This document shows, piece by piece, positions 24,486 to 35,116 of a stretch of DNA of 64,000 nt. Source of the DNA: Stachybotrys elegans (Eukaryota > Ascomycota > Sordariomycetes > Hypocreales > Stachybotryaceae). The stretch spans positions 1,922,001-1,986,000 of the forward strand of contig JAGPNK010000002.1 of the NCBI GenBank assembly GCA_020746835.1, given 5' to 3'. Each line of letters starts with the position of its first letter. Within the stretch, counting starts at the first letter, position 1. The notes beneath the pieces were generated by a model. The model saw only the letters and a program-made list of their open reading frames with translations, did no database searches and was not told where the DNA came from. The translations under genes were made by a program, and so were the position numbers.

Positions 24486-26273
24486 ATGGCCAGTCTTCCA
24501 TCGTCTGCGTTGAGAACAGCCGGCCGTCGGTTAGGCTGCTCCAGGGCATCTGTCCCTGGCGCAGCGCAGCTGCATTTATTCCCTCGGAACACGCGGGTTG
24601 CTACCGTCGCGGCCATGCGAGGATATGTCTCCGAGTCGCGAAAGGATAATGCACGCGTCGAGACGGCCATCAAGCTGGATAAGAAGGACTTTGCCAATGT
24701 TGTTCAGCCAGAAGCCTCTTCTGGCGAAGTGGCCGCCAACATGAGCCGTACGTTACCCTATTCTGTATTCTCGCAAATGTCTCGCAGAATTTTGCCTCCC
24801 CTCGCGACATTGATAACTAACAGCAGGCCGTTTAGAGGCCCTAAAGCAAGCAACCGTGGTGGAACAAGGCCAGCGACCTCTCTACCTCGATATGCAGGCT
24901 ACCACGCCGCTTGACCCGCGAGTCCTCGATGCCATGATGCCCTATCTCACAGAACGCTTCGGCAACCCCCATTCTCGGACACATGCCTACGGCTGGGAGG
25001 CTTCGGAGGCTGTAGAGAAGGGAAGAGAGCAGGTGGCCAAGCTGATTGGTGCCGACCCCAAAGAAATCGTCTTCACCAGCGGAGCGACGGAAAGCAACAA
25101 CATGAGCATTCTGGGCGTTACCCGCTTCCTTGCACGATCTGGCAAGAAGAGCCACATCATCACCACGCAGACCGAGCACAAGTGTGTCCTCGAGAGCTGC
25201 CGCTACCTCCAGGACAGCGGCTACCAAGTCACATACCTCCCCGTTCAGAGCAACGGCCTCATCAGGTTAGAGGACCTCGAGGCTGCCATTCGCCCCGAGA
25301 CGGCCCTGGTCAGTGTCATGGCTGTGAACAACGAGATTGGAGTGGTTCAGCCCATCGCAGAGATTGGAAAGATCTGCCGAAAGAACAAGGTGTACTTCCA
25401 CACCGACGCAGCCCAGGCCGTGGGCAAGATCCCCATGGATGTCAACGCCATGAACATTGATCTCATGTCCATCTCCGGACATAAGATCTATGGTCCCATG
25501 GGCATTGGCGCATGCTACATCCGCAGACGACCTAGGGTCAGACTGGAGCCTCTCGTCTTTGGCGGTGGACAAGAGCGAGGTCTGCGCAGTGGTACTCTCG
25601 CCCCTCACCAGGTTGCTGGATTCGGCGAAGCATGCCGCATTGCCAGCGAAGAGATGGAGGTAAGCATCCCAGCACCCCACATCTTGTTCCAACCCATCCC
25701 TTTTATGATGACTTGCTCTTCACATGCATGGCTTTCTGAATGCCCGTGACAAGGCGTTACTGTTGATCCAGCACCTATCTGACCCATTCCTTGACATTTA
25801 CCATGAGCGTCTTGATGATCAAAGCGAATATGGAGCTGACCAAATTATAGTACGACTCCAAGAGGATCAAGGCCCTCTCTGACCGCCTGCTGAACGGTCT
25901 TCTTTCTATGGAACACACCACCCGGAACGGCGATCCCGAGGCCTTTTACCCTGGCTGCGTCAACGTATCATTTGCCTACGTTGAAGGTGAATCGTTGTTG
26001 ATGGCACTCAAGGACATTGCTCTGTCATCCGGCAGCGCATGCACTTCTGCTTCTCTGGAGCCTAGCTACGTCCTCCGCGCGCTGGGAAGCAGCGACGAGA
26101 GCGCACACAGCAGTATCCGATTTGGCATTGGTCGTTTCACGACGGAGGCAGAGATTGACTACGTCCTGAACGCCGTGAGGGAAAGGGTTACCTTCTTGCG
26201 CGAGCTGAGCCCCCTGTGGGAGATGGTGCAGGAAGGTATTGACCTGAAGAGCATTCAATGGAGCCAGCATTAA
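24486..26273 (+). CDS. NFS1: Mitochondrial cysteine desulfurase
   Basis: Three exons (24486-24747, 24827-25659, 25851-26273) encode 505 aa. The first about 50 residues are rich in R, S and A with few acids, typical of a mitochondrial presequence. A class-V aminotransferase fold follows: [38 protein letters not shown], the PLP-binding lysine K307 in SISGHK, and the catalytic cysteine C429 in SSGSACTS. Nfs1 takes sulfur from cysteine for Fe-S cluster assembly on Isu1, with Isd11, acyl carrier protein and frataxin. It also supplies sulfur for tRNA thiolation. Intron 1 ends in a tandem CAGCAG; use of the second AG gives MSRRLEALK, use of the first gives MSPGRLEALK. The C-terminus ends in the family-typical IQWSQH. 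The length is normal for the family. Confidence 0.97.
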
Positions 26274-27403
26274 ACCAGGGACCCCTGGGTGCCGGTGTGT
26301 AACAGATGTATTTGTATTATATGAGATTGCCGCCCTTTGCCGAAGATCTCGCAGGACCAGGCCAGAATAATGAACAAAGGGCTGTGCCCATATGAAATAT
26401 GAAGCTTTAATATCGGCCACGAGCCAGTCTGTTTACTTTCACCCAGTCCTTCTCTTGGTCATGATTGTCATCGCTTTCCCTTGATGCTGGGCATCGCGTT
26501 ACCATATTTCTGCGATGTGTCTCGTTCTGATATATTTCCCGATCTTTCCTGAAGTATTGGGGTTCAACATTTGGATTATATTACCTCGATTTAGCATGAT
26601 CTGATGTGAGAGACGTAGAAGTTTGAGATATGGCTACAGTATGCGCTTTACGTCCTCCCGTGTAAGACGGAACAGCAAATATCGGCAGACATTGGCTGAG
26701 CACACACAACACTCCTGTGTGATTAACCGCAGCAAATCTTTGTGTAGGATAGCTGCATTATTTCGTCCCCTCCAAGAGTACAGATCTCGATGCGTGGCAT
26801 CAATGCTTGGGCAGACGGGGAGTGGTGGACTGGCAAGTCAAACAATCGGCGTATAACCAAGTCATTGCTGCCCTTCGGGTTGTAGGATGGCATCACAAAA
26901 CCGGGGATATGCCTTTGTCTCAGATAGAGCTCCACGACAAGCGCATTCTAGTGCTGAATTCGCGTCATTGCGTGGGCACAGGCTTGCAGGCCGCCGCGTG
27001 CGTTGGTGGGATGAAGAACGAACCCGTGGCACCTGCATGACGTCACGACCCAGCACACAGTACCGCCAAACAGCACCTTCCGCGCCACACCGCAGCGGCT
27101 TGTACAATGACATCATTTCGCTCGGCTCAAGCACGGAAAGCGCTCCATCGTACGCGTTCCTTCTCACAGGAGTTGCTACCGTGAGCAGTTGGCACCGGTT
27201 GGTTCGTGGCTGCCTGCCTTCACTTCCTGTGCTGGCCACCTGCTTCCGAAAGATATAAAGCATCCCCCTCCCCTCCCTCTCTCCAGATTCCTTCTTCTCT
27301 ACTCTCCATCCACATCTACAGTCAATCAGCCAAACCAAACCTGCAATTATCATCAATCTACCTTCGACCTCTTCGATTTCATCAACCCAAAACCACCATC
27401 ACA
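26274..27403. other. Intergenic, promoter region of the CsbD gene
   Basis: 1.1 kb between NFS1 and the CsbD-like gene. The first part is A/T-richer and probably NFS1 3' UTR. The last about 150 bases hold a TATA-like box and a C/T-rich leader. The open frames on both strands in the middle do not look like proteins. Confidence 0.5.
27254..27259 (+). promoter_or_regulatory. TATA-like element of the CsbD gene
   Basis: TATAAA lies 145 bases upstream of the CsbD start codon and is followed by a C-rich block and then a C/T- and CAA-rich leader. A C-rich element resembling a stress response element (CCCCT on the plus strand) lies just downstream. A TATA promoter with a short leader fits a highly inducible stress gene, but no transcription start can be proved from sequence. 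Confidence 0.45.
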
Positions 27404-28003
27404 ATGTCTGACAACAACACTTCCACTCTCAAGTCGTACATCGACTCTGCCACTGGCGCTGCCCAGAACGCTCTCGGCAGCCTGACTGGCAACTCGGGCG
27501 ACCAGGCTAAGGGCCAGGCCCGCAAGGACAAGGCTGAGCTCGAGCACGATGCCTCTCACGCCACCGCCAAGGTTCCCGGTGCCACCATCTCTGGCTCTGG
27601 TGCTGCTACTCGTGACGACCCCAACCGCACCGAGGGCAACTGGAACCAAACCGTGGGATCTGCTAAGGAGACCCTGGGCGGTCTTGTCGGCAACGAGGTT
27701 CGTGTTTCCACCCTTCCGCAAACCCATTCATATATACTAACCACTTCATAGTCACTGAAGGAGGCCGGTCGACGACAGAACCTTGAGGGCCAGGAGCAGG
27801 AGGCCAAGGGCCAGCTGAGCGATCTCGGTTCCGGTATGGCCGGCCGTGCTCAGGGCACCATTGGCAGCGCCGTCACTGCTCTCACTGGCGATAAGGAGGG
27901 CCAGGCCCACTACGAGCAGATGCGTGCCGAGGGCAAGACTCAGCAGCGCGGCGTTGAGCACGATCTCAACAAGAAGGCTGAGGCTCGCCAGGAGAACATC
28001 TAA
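27404..28003 (+). CDS. CsbD-like stress protein
   Basis: Two exons (27404-27697, 27752-28003) around a 54-nt intron with a clear ACTAAC branch site give 181 aa. The protein is very hydrophilic, rich in A, G, K, E and Q, with no hydrophobic core or cysteine. Segments such as TEGNWNQTVGSAKETLGGLVGN and GQEQEAKGQLSDLGSG follow the CsbD pattern (W-n-q-x-x-G-x-x-K). CsbD is a sigma-B-controlled general stress protein in Bacillus. Fungal relatives are often labelled cruciform or mismatch DNA-recognition proteins after an Ustilago homologue. The true function is uncertain. The low-complexity helix repeats suggest a LEA-like or disordered protectant. The codons are strongly C-ending, consistent with high expression. 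It converges on the MFS locus, with 173 bases between stop codons. Confidence 0.88.
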
Positions 28004-28176
28004 GCTCAGCATCGAGGATTGTACGATACAAGGAGGAATGACTCGGCTTATGAGGACGGGAGGTTGATACCCCTAAGTTGCACGATGCCTAATGACGATT
28101 CCACTGGTACCAAAGTAGCTTATTTCCTAGATAAATAACCCAATGCAAAGAACTGCCTTTGCAAGTTCTCATCACA

Positions 28177-29736
28177 TTACCACCACTTTGAATGCAGATC
28201 CCGCATTTGACTCCCGCGCTGACGCTGAATGACCCTTTCGTGTTTATCTCCCTCTTGTTGCATACGACTTAGCCGTATGGCCCAGGCCGGGACTCCAATG
28301 AATAAGACGAGCAGAAACGCAACGCCAAAGGGAAGCCCTGCCCAGGCTCGAAGGCCAACGTCGAACAACCAGCCCAGCAAGAGTTGACATACCAGCATGC
28401 CTAACACTTCAGCAATAGCCAGAAGTCCCAGAAGAAAACCCGATCGATGACCCCGCAGAAGAACCATGATTACCGCACGACACAGCATTGGTATGGCTGA
28501 GCCCAGTGCCGAAAGGCAGAACCCGACGACCACCAGCGTCTGGCTGTTTATCATGGCCAGACAAAGTGACCCAAATATGAAGAAGAGTGTACCCCCGCGA
28601 GCCAGGTTAATGTCGCGTCGAAGCGGCTTGCACTTGAGATATCGGGAACACAGCCATGATATGCCTGGAACGAAGACCATCAACGTGACAAAGGTGACGA
28701 GGCTTCTCATGGAGACGAGAAAGGCCGATTGCTCGAGGCTCTAGCTGAACTGGATCGGCATGGCTCGGTACATGAGCTCCGACTGCATCGTGGCGACGGG
28801 CATGACGAGGACGGCGCCGGGGACGAGGAGGAGGACCGGCGCGGAGAAGAAGCAGCGCAGCGTGTCCCGGCGGGACGGGTTCTCAGAGTCATGGGTCATT
28901 TCCTCCGCGTCCCGACGGCGCTTGATGTGCACCGTTTCCGGGGTGAAGAGGGCGAGGAGCAGTCCGGCGAGACATATGACGGCGAGGGACGCCATAAGTG
29001 GGATCCAGACGGAGGTGGTTTGCATGAGGACGCCCGCGAGGAGGGGACCGGCGAACTGCCCCAGCAGCACGGCGCCTACGACCCATTGGAAGCATGCGGC
29101 TCTTGAGAAGGATACAAGTTAGTCTTTGCGTTGCGTGGGATGGAGTGATTGAGTCCTGGGAGCGGACGTACTGGCTGCTGGTAGAGACGGAGTCTGAGAT
29201 GAGCGCAAAGACCATGGCTTCGGCCACGCCGCGTCCGCCGCCGAGGAGGATGGGGATTCCTGAGGCCCAGAATGCTTCGATAGGTATCTCGTCGCTCTTC
29301 CAGAGGACAATGGTGGCGTAGGCCTGGGCGAGGAGGAGGCCGAGGATACTCGTGGCCAGCACGGGCACACGCCCAACATGGTCTGCGAGCATGCCGAACG
29401 GGAGTGCTGCGAGGGCGCCTGTCTCGCAGAAGGAGGGTTACTTTTTTCCGTCTTCATCTCCTCATCATAAGCGGGGGGTGGGTGGTTTCTGCGCGTACCT
29501 GCAAGCGTGGCGGCAATGAGGCCCCCGATGCTGATATAGTTGAGGCGGCTCTGCACAGACTCAGCGAGACAATCGCCCGCGTCTCTCCCTGCGTAGTGCT
29601 GCCTGCACAGAATGTCCTGCAGCAGCGTGAGGGAGGGCAGGTCGGCCAGCGAGAGCCCCAGCTGCAGCAGGAGGAAGCACAGGCAGAGAAACGGGGTGAG
29701 GTACCGCGAGGGGACGACGGGTCTGTTAACGGCCAT
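28177..29736 (-). pseudogene. MFS transporter interrupted by an in-frame TAG
   Basis: Three exons can be assigned: 29736-29499, 29418-29172 and 29101-28177, with introns of 80 and 70 nt (both GTACGY donors). They would encode 469 codons with phase conserved throughout, but codon 282 is TAG (28743-28741). Upstream are about six membrane segments, with GGLIAATLAGALAALPFGMLAD containing the MFS loop 2/3 motif (G-x-LAD-x-x-GR), then a charged central loop (KRRRDAEEM). Immediately after the stop the frame continues in excellent MFS style (SLEQSAFLVSMRSLVTF) through the remaining membrane helices. Related fungal transporters usually have tryptophan at this place, so TGG to TAG is the simplest change. 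As it stands the product would be 281 aa, lacking the second half. It could be a true pseudogene, a strain-specific null, a readthrough case or a sequencing error. Confidence 0.8.
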
Positions 29737-32700
29737 GGTAGGATGAAGGCTTGGTGATAGATTTGAGATGGCGGGTTAGCTTGTAGATGGCTTGAGTTGA
29801 CTCGAGGATAGAGGGGATGCATGGGCAGATATCTCAAAGGGACTGGCGAGGTTTTTGAGTTTTTCGAGATGAAAATTCAAGTAGGGATTTTGGATTTGTC
29901 TATTTCTCCATGGCACAATGGGACGTGTGGCTATTGTTGAATGGGGGAGGCAGTGAATCGATGAATAGCTGTGCCATGTTATTGAGGAGTGCCGGCTGGC
30001 ATCAGCTGCAGCGAGACACCGCCAACTGAAATGGATATAGGGAGTGACATGGACTTCGGCAGAAGGTGAGTAGTGTATAGGATGGAGTTGTAATATTGTC
30101 CGGAAGCTTTCAGTGTACAGGGCTTGAGACCTGATTACCTATAGTATGTAGTAAGTTCGTACTATATCGATCGAACAGAGCATGCGAGGCAGATACAACC
30201 TATCTTGAGACAGCATAGACTAGAAACCCAAAATCGAGATGGGAAAACTGCCGCCACATCTACACCTGCCCACCACAGACCACCAAGCTCTGGATAGCTC
30301 TGCCCTGGCGGGCCAAAAACCACGATGAGATGCATGTTACTAGTAAGACTACCCGTAGTCAGGGTGATCATCCCCGTCAACAACGTGGCCTGCCAACGGC
30401 TCCGTCGGGCTTGGGTCCCAGAACAGGTATAAGGCAGAGGTGATTGAAAAAGGGGGGGATGAGGGTGTCGTGGGAACCTCTTCGCAGACGTGACTCGTGA
30501 CATGGACCAAGTGTCCTGGCACAGACATTTGGCGAGAGCTAAGCTGGCAATAGTTCAGTCCCAAGGCACTCCAACCCAAGCAGTAGTGTCCCACATGGAC
30601 TGACTACCTCGCGAGAAGAGCTTTGGTGTAATTAATTACCTGCCGCCAATTGCCGACAACCCTCTGGCTGTTCTCTGGAGGATGGCCCCTGTAACTGGCA
30701 GAGGACGCGTGCTGGTGCGATTCATTGCCGGGGTTGTCTACTGCTGCTGTTGCTGCTGCTATTAAAGGAACCCAACATAATCGCCACACGGCTCTCCTTC
30801 GGCGTGAAAAAAAGATAAGCAATCATGAACCTCGCCCGGTATGCACCACGCCAGTGGTGAGAAGGATTCGTTGTGCATCTTGACGTGTCCCAAACCAGCA
30901 GAGCTGAGCGGTACACGCCATTCCCGACCCTTTTGTGCGGCGGGCTTCATGTCTGGAGGCTGATGGCTAGATTCGTCAAGATCTGCGCTGCAAGTCCCTG
31001 CGTGGGCGACGGATACCTGTAGTCATGGTGGGTTCGATGTGTAGGTAATTAGCAGCCCCAGATGGATTCCCCATGCTCCTGATCATTACGCAACCCTTTG
31101 CGGAATATTAGCCGGCTGAATGTCGCCAGGTCAGCTTCGTGATCCCTTCCCACAGGCGGCATGGAGGGGAACCGCTTCCGCCGATGCGGATCCGGCGACG
31201 AGGGCGGATAAGGACGAGCTCAACAAAAGACGGCTACTCACTCTGGATGATCACCAGCAGAGGCATTTTGCGTCGCCCTCGTTACGCCTCGGGTGGTTGC
31301 TGCTATCACTGTCACACACGCGGTGGCTGGAAACATCGGCCAGCTACATCCTGCACTGTCGCCTGCAGTCGCCTGTGTAGGATGAGATGGGCACGCCTGG
31401 ACTATTTGGATGACAGGTTCAAGTAGGTCGATCTCTGTCTTAGTGCTCTCCCATCGAATTCTAATCATAGCGTGTGGAAGGTAGGATTGACAGGGGGGCC
31501 AGGAGCCGGCTCACACAACAGGCCCCGATGCCTCCAATTTGGCATCGATGAGAGAAGCGATTTGGCGGGGTACGCCAAGTTGGGATCAGCCGGTAAAGGC
31601 AACCATGATCCATCCAGATTAGGTACTCCGTACACATACATACATCTGATACCTTAGTTGGGCTGACGCAGGCTGGGAAGTGCCGATTGAGACTTGTCTG
31701 AGAGAGACCCCGGATGACTCGATGACAGCTGAACACCTGGCCCAGCACGCGACATTCCAGAGCGGAATGGCACGGTCGAAAGCAGCAAACAACAGGGCCC
31801 CGCGTGCCTCGTGGTGCACCAAACGCTGGTGGCATGGTTAGGGATTAGTGTTCCGTTTAGCGGCGAGCATCCGAGCGCGTTGCGGGTTTCGCGAGTTGGG
31901 GCATTTGGTGATCAATATAAGCCTGGGCAAAGCTTGCAAGGTTTGTTCCCGTTGGCTTGTTAGCATGGATGAGCTTCCGAAATACGTTGTACGCGTGGAC
32001 TCGGCTGGGGAGAGAAAGGAGAAACCATGCCCCTAAGATTCGGGAAGAAAGAAGAAAAAAAAGAACCATGGTAGTTTTGTTCCAGAGCCACGAGCCAAAC
32101 GGGGAACAGGGAGCAACGGCTCCAAGCCCCATCAGTGAAACAGCACGACCCTGGGCTGCCGGTAGCCAAGCCAAACTCACTAGTGTAGAGCCCACACCAT
32201 TTGAACCAAGAACGGACAGGCAGGTACGAAGTCCCGTTCTCTGGAATATTCCGAGCTCCCATCAGCTGAGCAGGTGATGAATAAGTTTTTGAAAGAGGTG
32301 GTCGAGTGAGAAGCTGAAACTCTGACCGCAAGACGCAGTATACAGCCCGTCTACTGTTGCTTTGTTGGTGAAAGAGGGCCATGTGATGACAGAGCTGAGA
32401 TCCGTTGCGTGGCTCATGCTTGGGGATTGTGCCGATCCGGTGAGGCAGCCTGGGGTTATCTTGCTGTCGAGCGCCACCAAGATGCCTGTGCTCCCAGAGG
32501 ACGCCCGTGCTGTATGGAGTACGCGGTACGCGGTACGTAGTACATACATACATAGTAAAGCATGAAGCTGCCTCGCCCGCGTCGGATCCGTATTGAGTTT
32601 GCCGCACCACTGCTCTGGAATGAAAAGAAAAGTTTCCCTGGCTGTCCAATCGAGATTTGATCGGTATCCGTATACACGGACACAGATGGGACAGGTCAAT

Positions 32701-35116
32701 GGGTCGATTATCAATGGTCAAGAAGAGCTAACAGAGCTCAAGTGCCGAGTGGCTGAATCTCCTCTGGCTAGGGCTTTGTAGCGGTACTTTGAGATGCAGG
32801 CTTGGGGCATGCATGTGAGGGCGATCGTCGGTGTTGACGGAGGAAACGCGTGCAAGACAGGTGATGACTCTAGGATAGGCGGTGGCCTCGGGTACCGCTA
32901 CTTGTGCTGCGCTATGCTACGGCGCGAGCTTCCTCATCGACTTCCAACTCCGGCCCCCACCGCCAATAGTGCCTTCCGCGCTTCCCCTATTCTCCACAGG
33001 GATGAGGTGCACTGGCAGCACTACGGCAACAGTCTGTATTATTCCTTCCTCCCATGTGTCCAGGCCTCGCGTCATCCAGAGAGAGAAGGAAGGAAGGAAG
33101 GAAGGAAGGAAGGAAGGAAGATGCTGTCAGCCTAACCCGAGTTAGTAGTCGGATACCGTACCAATCATCGAGGTAGACGGTCCTCGCCAGTGCGAACAGG
33201 TAGCTACCGTGGGAAACAACCGTCAGGCACGGATACTAAGGGTACGGAACCAAGGTATATGCCGCTCGTGCTGGCGGCACTCTTACTACTAGTATGTATG
33301 TGCATGCTTGCGGCGGGCATCATGTGCAGAGTAGCAGTGGCAGCTACGCCGCAGTTCTAGCAACGCGGCCACTCCAGCAGGCCCAGAATATGAGGGGCAT
33401 CACTGCAACCCGTCGCTCTCAACCCTGACTCGGCGGCCCCTTTTGCACGGGTGCCTGTGCTGTATCGATAGGGCGGAGAAGAGGGTAGGAGGTCCATAAT
33501 AGCTCGTCGAGGCCTTGGCGACCGGGAGCCAGCATTGAGGAGCTGTGGAGCGGGAGGCAAATTTACAGGACGCAGCCGACTCTTGGAGGAACGCGAGTGC
33601 AGCAGGTAATTAAAGAGGTGGTGGCATCCCGGTGAGTACAGAAACGAGGGGAGCAGAAAAAAAAGAAAAGAAAACCCAAGCGCCCCAAAGAGCAGGCAAG
33701 ACGTATATTGCAGGATGGAAGCCAAATTTTACTTTCAACCATCTGCTGAGCACATCGTTGTCGTAATAATCAATTCCTAACAATCAAAGGCTTGGAAGGG
33801 ACGGAACGGACTGGTCGCAATCCATCCTTCCAATCAACAGAACCTTGCCTTCACAGCACCCCCTTTACCGGCGTAGTGCCGTCCTTGGATGGCCAGACCA
33901 AGCCGTTTCTGGCACCACCACGCCGCTCTCACTCATCATAATGTCGTCTGCTATCGAGGTTATGGTATCCCGAGACCCCTGCGCATCGTGCATGCGTTTG
34001 GTTTTTATGGGGGTCCATCCATTTCTCCATCCTTCCCATATTTACATTGCAGCCCACACACGCCGTTTGGCATGATCCCCTGCACACATAAACTCCCCGG
34101 CTACTTAGTAGCAAGCATCATCTTCTTGCCCGGTCTTACTACCCGTTGTTGCTCTGAGTGTCGTCAAAGGGGTGTCCCGAGCCGGCCTATTTTGCGCCGC
34201 ACGCCTGATCTGCTCTCCCCTCCAACTCCAACCGACACTCACTCATCCTTCTTCTCTCCTTGTCACCCTCCCGGCTCGACGCACATCCGCATCATTGCTT
34301 TTTCTTTCTTTCTGGTTTCGTTTTTCTTCTTCTGCTTCTTCTCTTCTTACCCGCTGCTTGTGCTACCCACCGAAATTACATCCAGGTAAGCCAGCGAGTC
34401 GCACTCCTCCATTGGCTACGCACACATCCATCCATGCCCCCCTGGCGGCTTCCTGCGCCTGGAGTCCACATTCATGCCACCATCGCCATCTCATCACCAT
34501 CGCCATTGTCCTTCCTTCCCGCTCCTCTTGTCCCTCCTCTCTCCCTCTCTGGCTCCGGACCCTGGGATTGGCACATCGCCGACATCACCAGCCCGGCACA
34601 GTTGGTTCCACGGCCGCCGCCACCCTCCCGCACAGAGCGCAATGGGATCCAGGTTGCACAGCCAGGCCACACCACACCCTCCCGCTACCTTCTACCTTCC
34701 TGCCTGCCCGCATACTTGCTTGTTTGCTTGCCTGCTTGCCTGCCTGCCTGTCCTCCCGTGTCTCTGTATCGGCACTGCTCGTGTCGCACTGAAACAGCTG
34801 CCCTCTCTTCTCCTTCATCCTAGAACCCAGTCGCCCTCTACACCTATCATCTTACTCTGTATGACCTGTGCCTTGCCGCTAATCACGACCAGCAAAGCAG
34901 TTGCGCCGCGACCCTCCCCCCTTGAAAGATTCCTTTGCGTTTCAAGCCACCGCCGAGATTCTTCCCGCGCATGCATGTCTGTCTCTACAACGTCTCTGAT
35001 AGGATAGATCGCCCTGCCTCGTGCCTCGCCTCGCCCCAACGCCCACCCGTTTGCCCTCTTCACGTAATCGACGCTGAGCACCGGAACTGGTCCGTTCACT
35101 TATTATAGCTTTAGCC
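29737..35116. other. Large gene-poor region with C/T-rich leader at the right end
   Basis: 5.4 kb without a supportable protein. The longest open frame (31960-32721, minus, 253 codons) has no family resemblance and no codon bias like the neighbours. The region carries small repeats (ggtacgc units at about 32518-32540 joined to a tacatac run, and a (GGAA)n array near 33085-33120). From about 34170 to 34830 the plus strand becomes very C/T-rich with ttgc/ctgc repeats, which looks like the promoter and leader of the gene at 35117. The left edge should hold the promoter of the MFS locus. Confidence 0.5.
33085..33120. repeat. (GGAA)n microsatellite
   Basis: About nine tandem tetranucleotides (ggaa/gaag phase) in the gene-poor region. 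It has no coding context. Confidence 0.9.

Noticed and set aside
28713..28772. An intron that would remove the TAG of the MFS gene
   Set aside because: The only GT...AG pair around the TAG is 31 nt, below the usual fungal intron size, has no branch site and would delete part of a membrane helix region.
31960..32721. Minus-strand open frame of 253 codons in the gene desert
   Set aside because: The composition is not protein-like (scattered cysteines, no hydrophobic pattern), there is no homology I recognise and no splice partners.
33889..34830. Overlapping plus-strand open frames of up to 206 codons
   Set aside because: They come from a C/T-rich tract with ttgc/ctgc repeats upstream of the gene at 35117. 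All three frames are open together, as expected for a leader.
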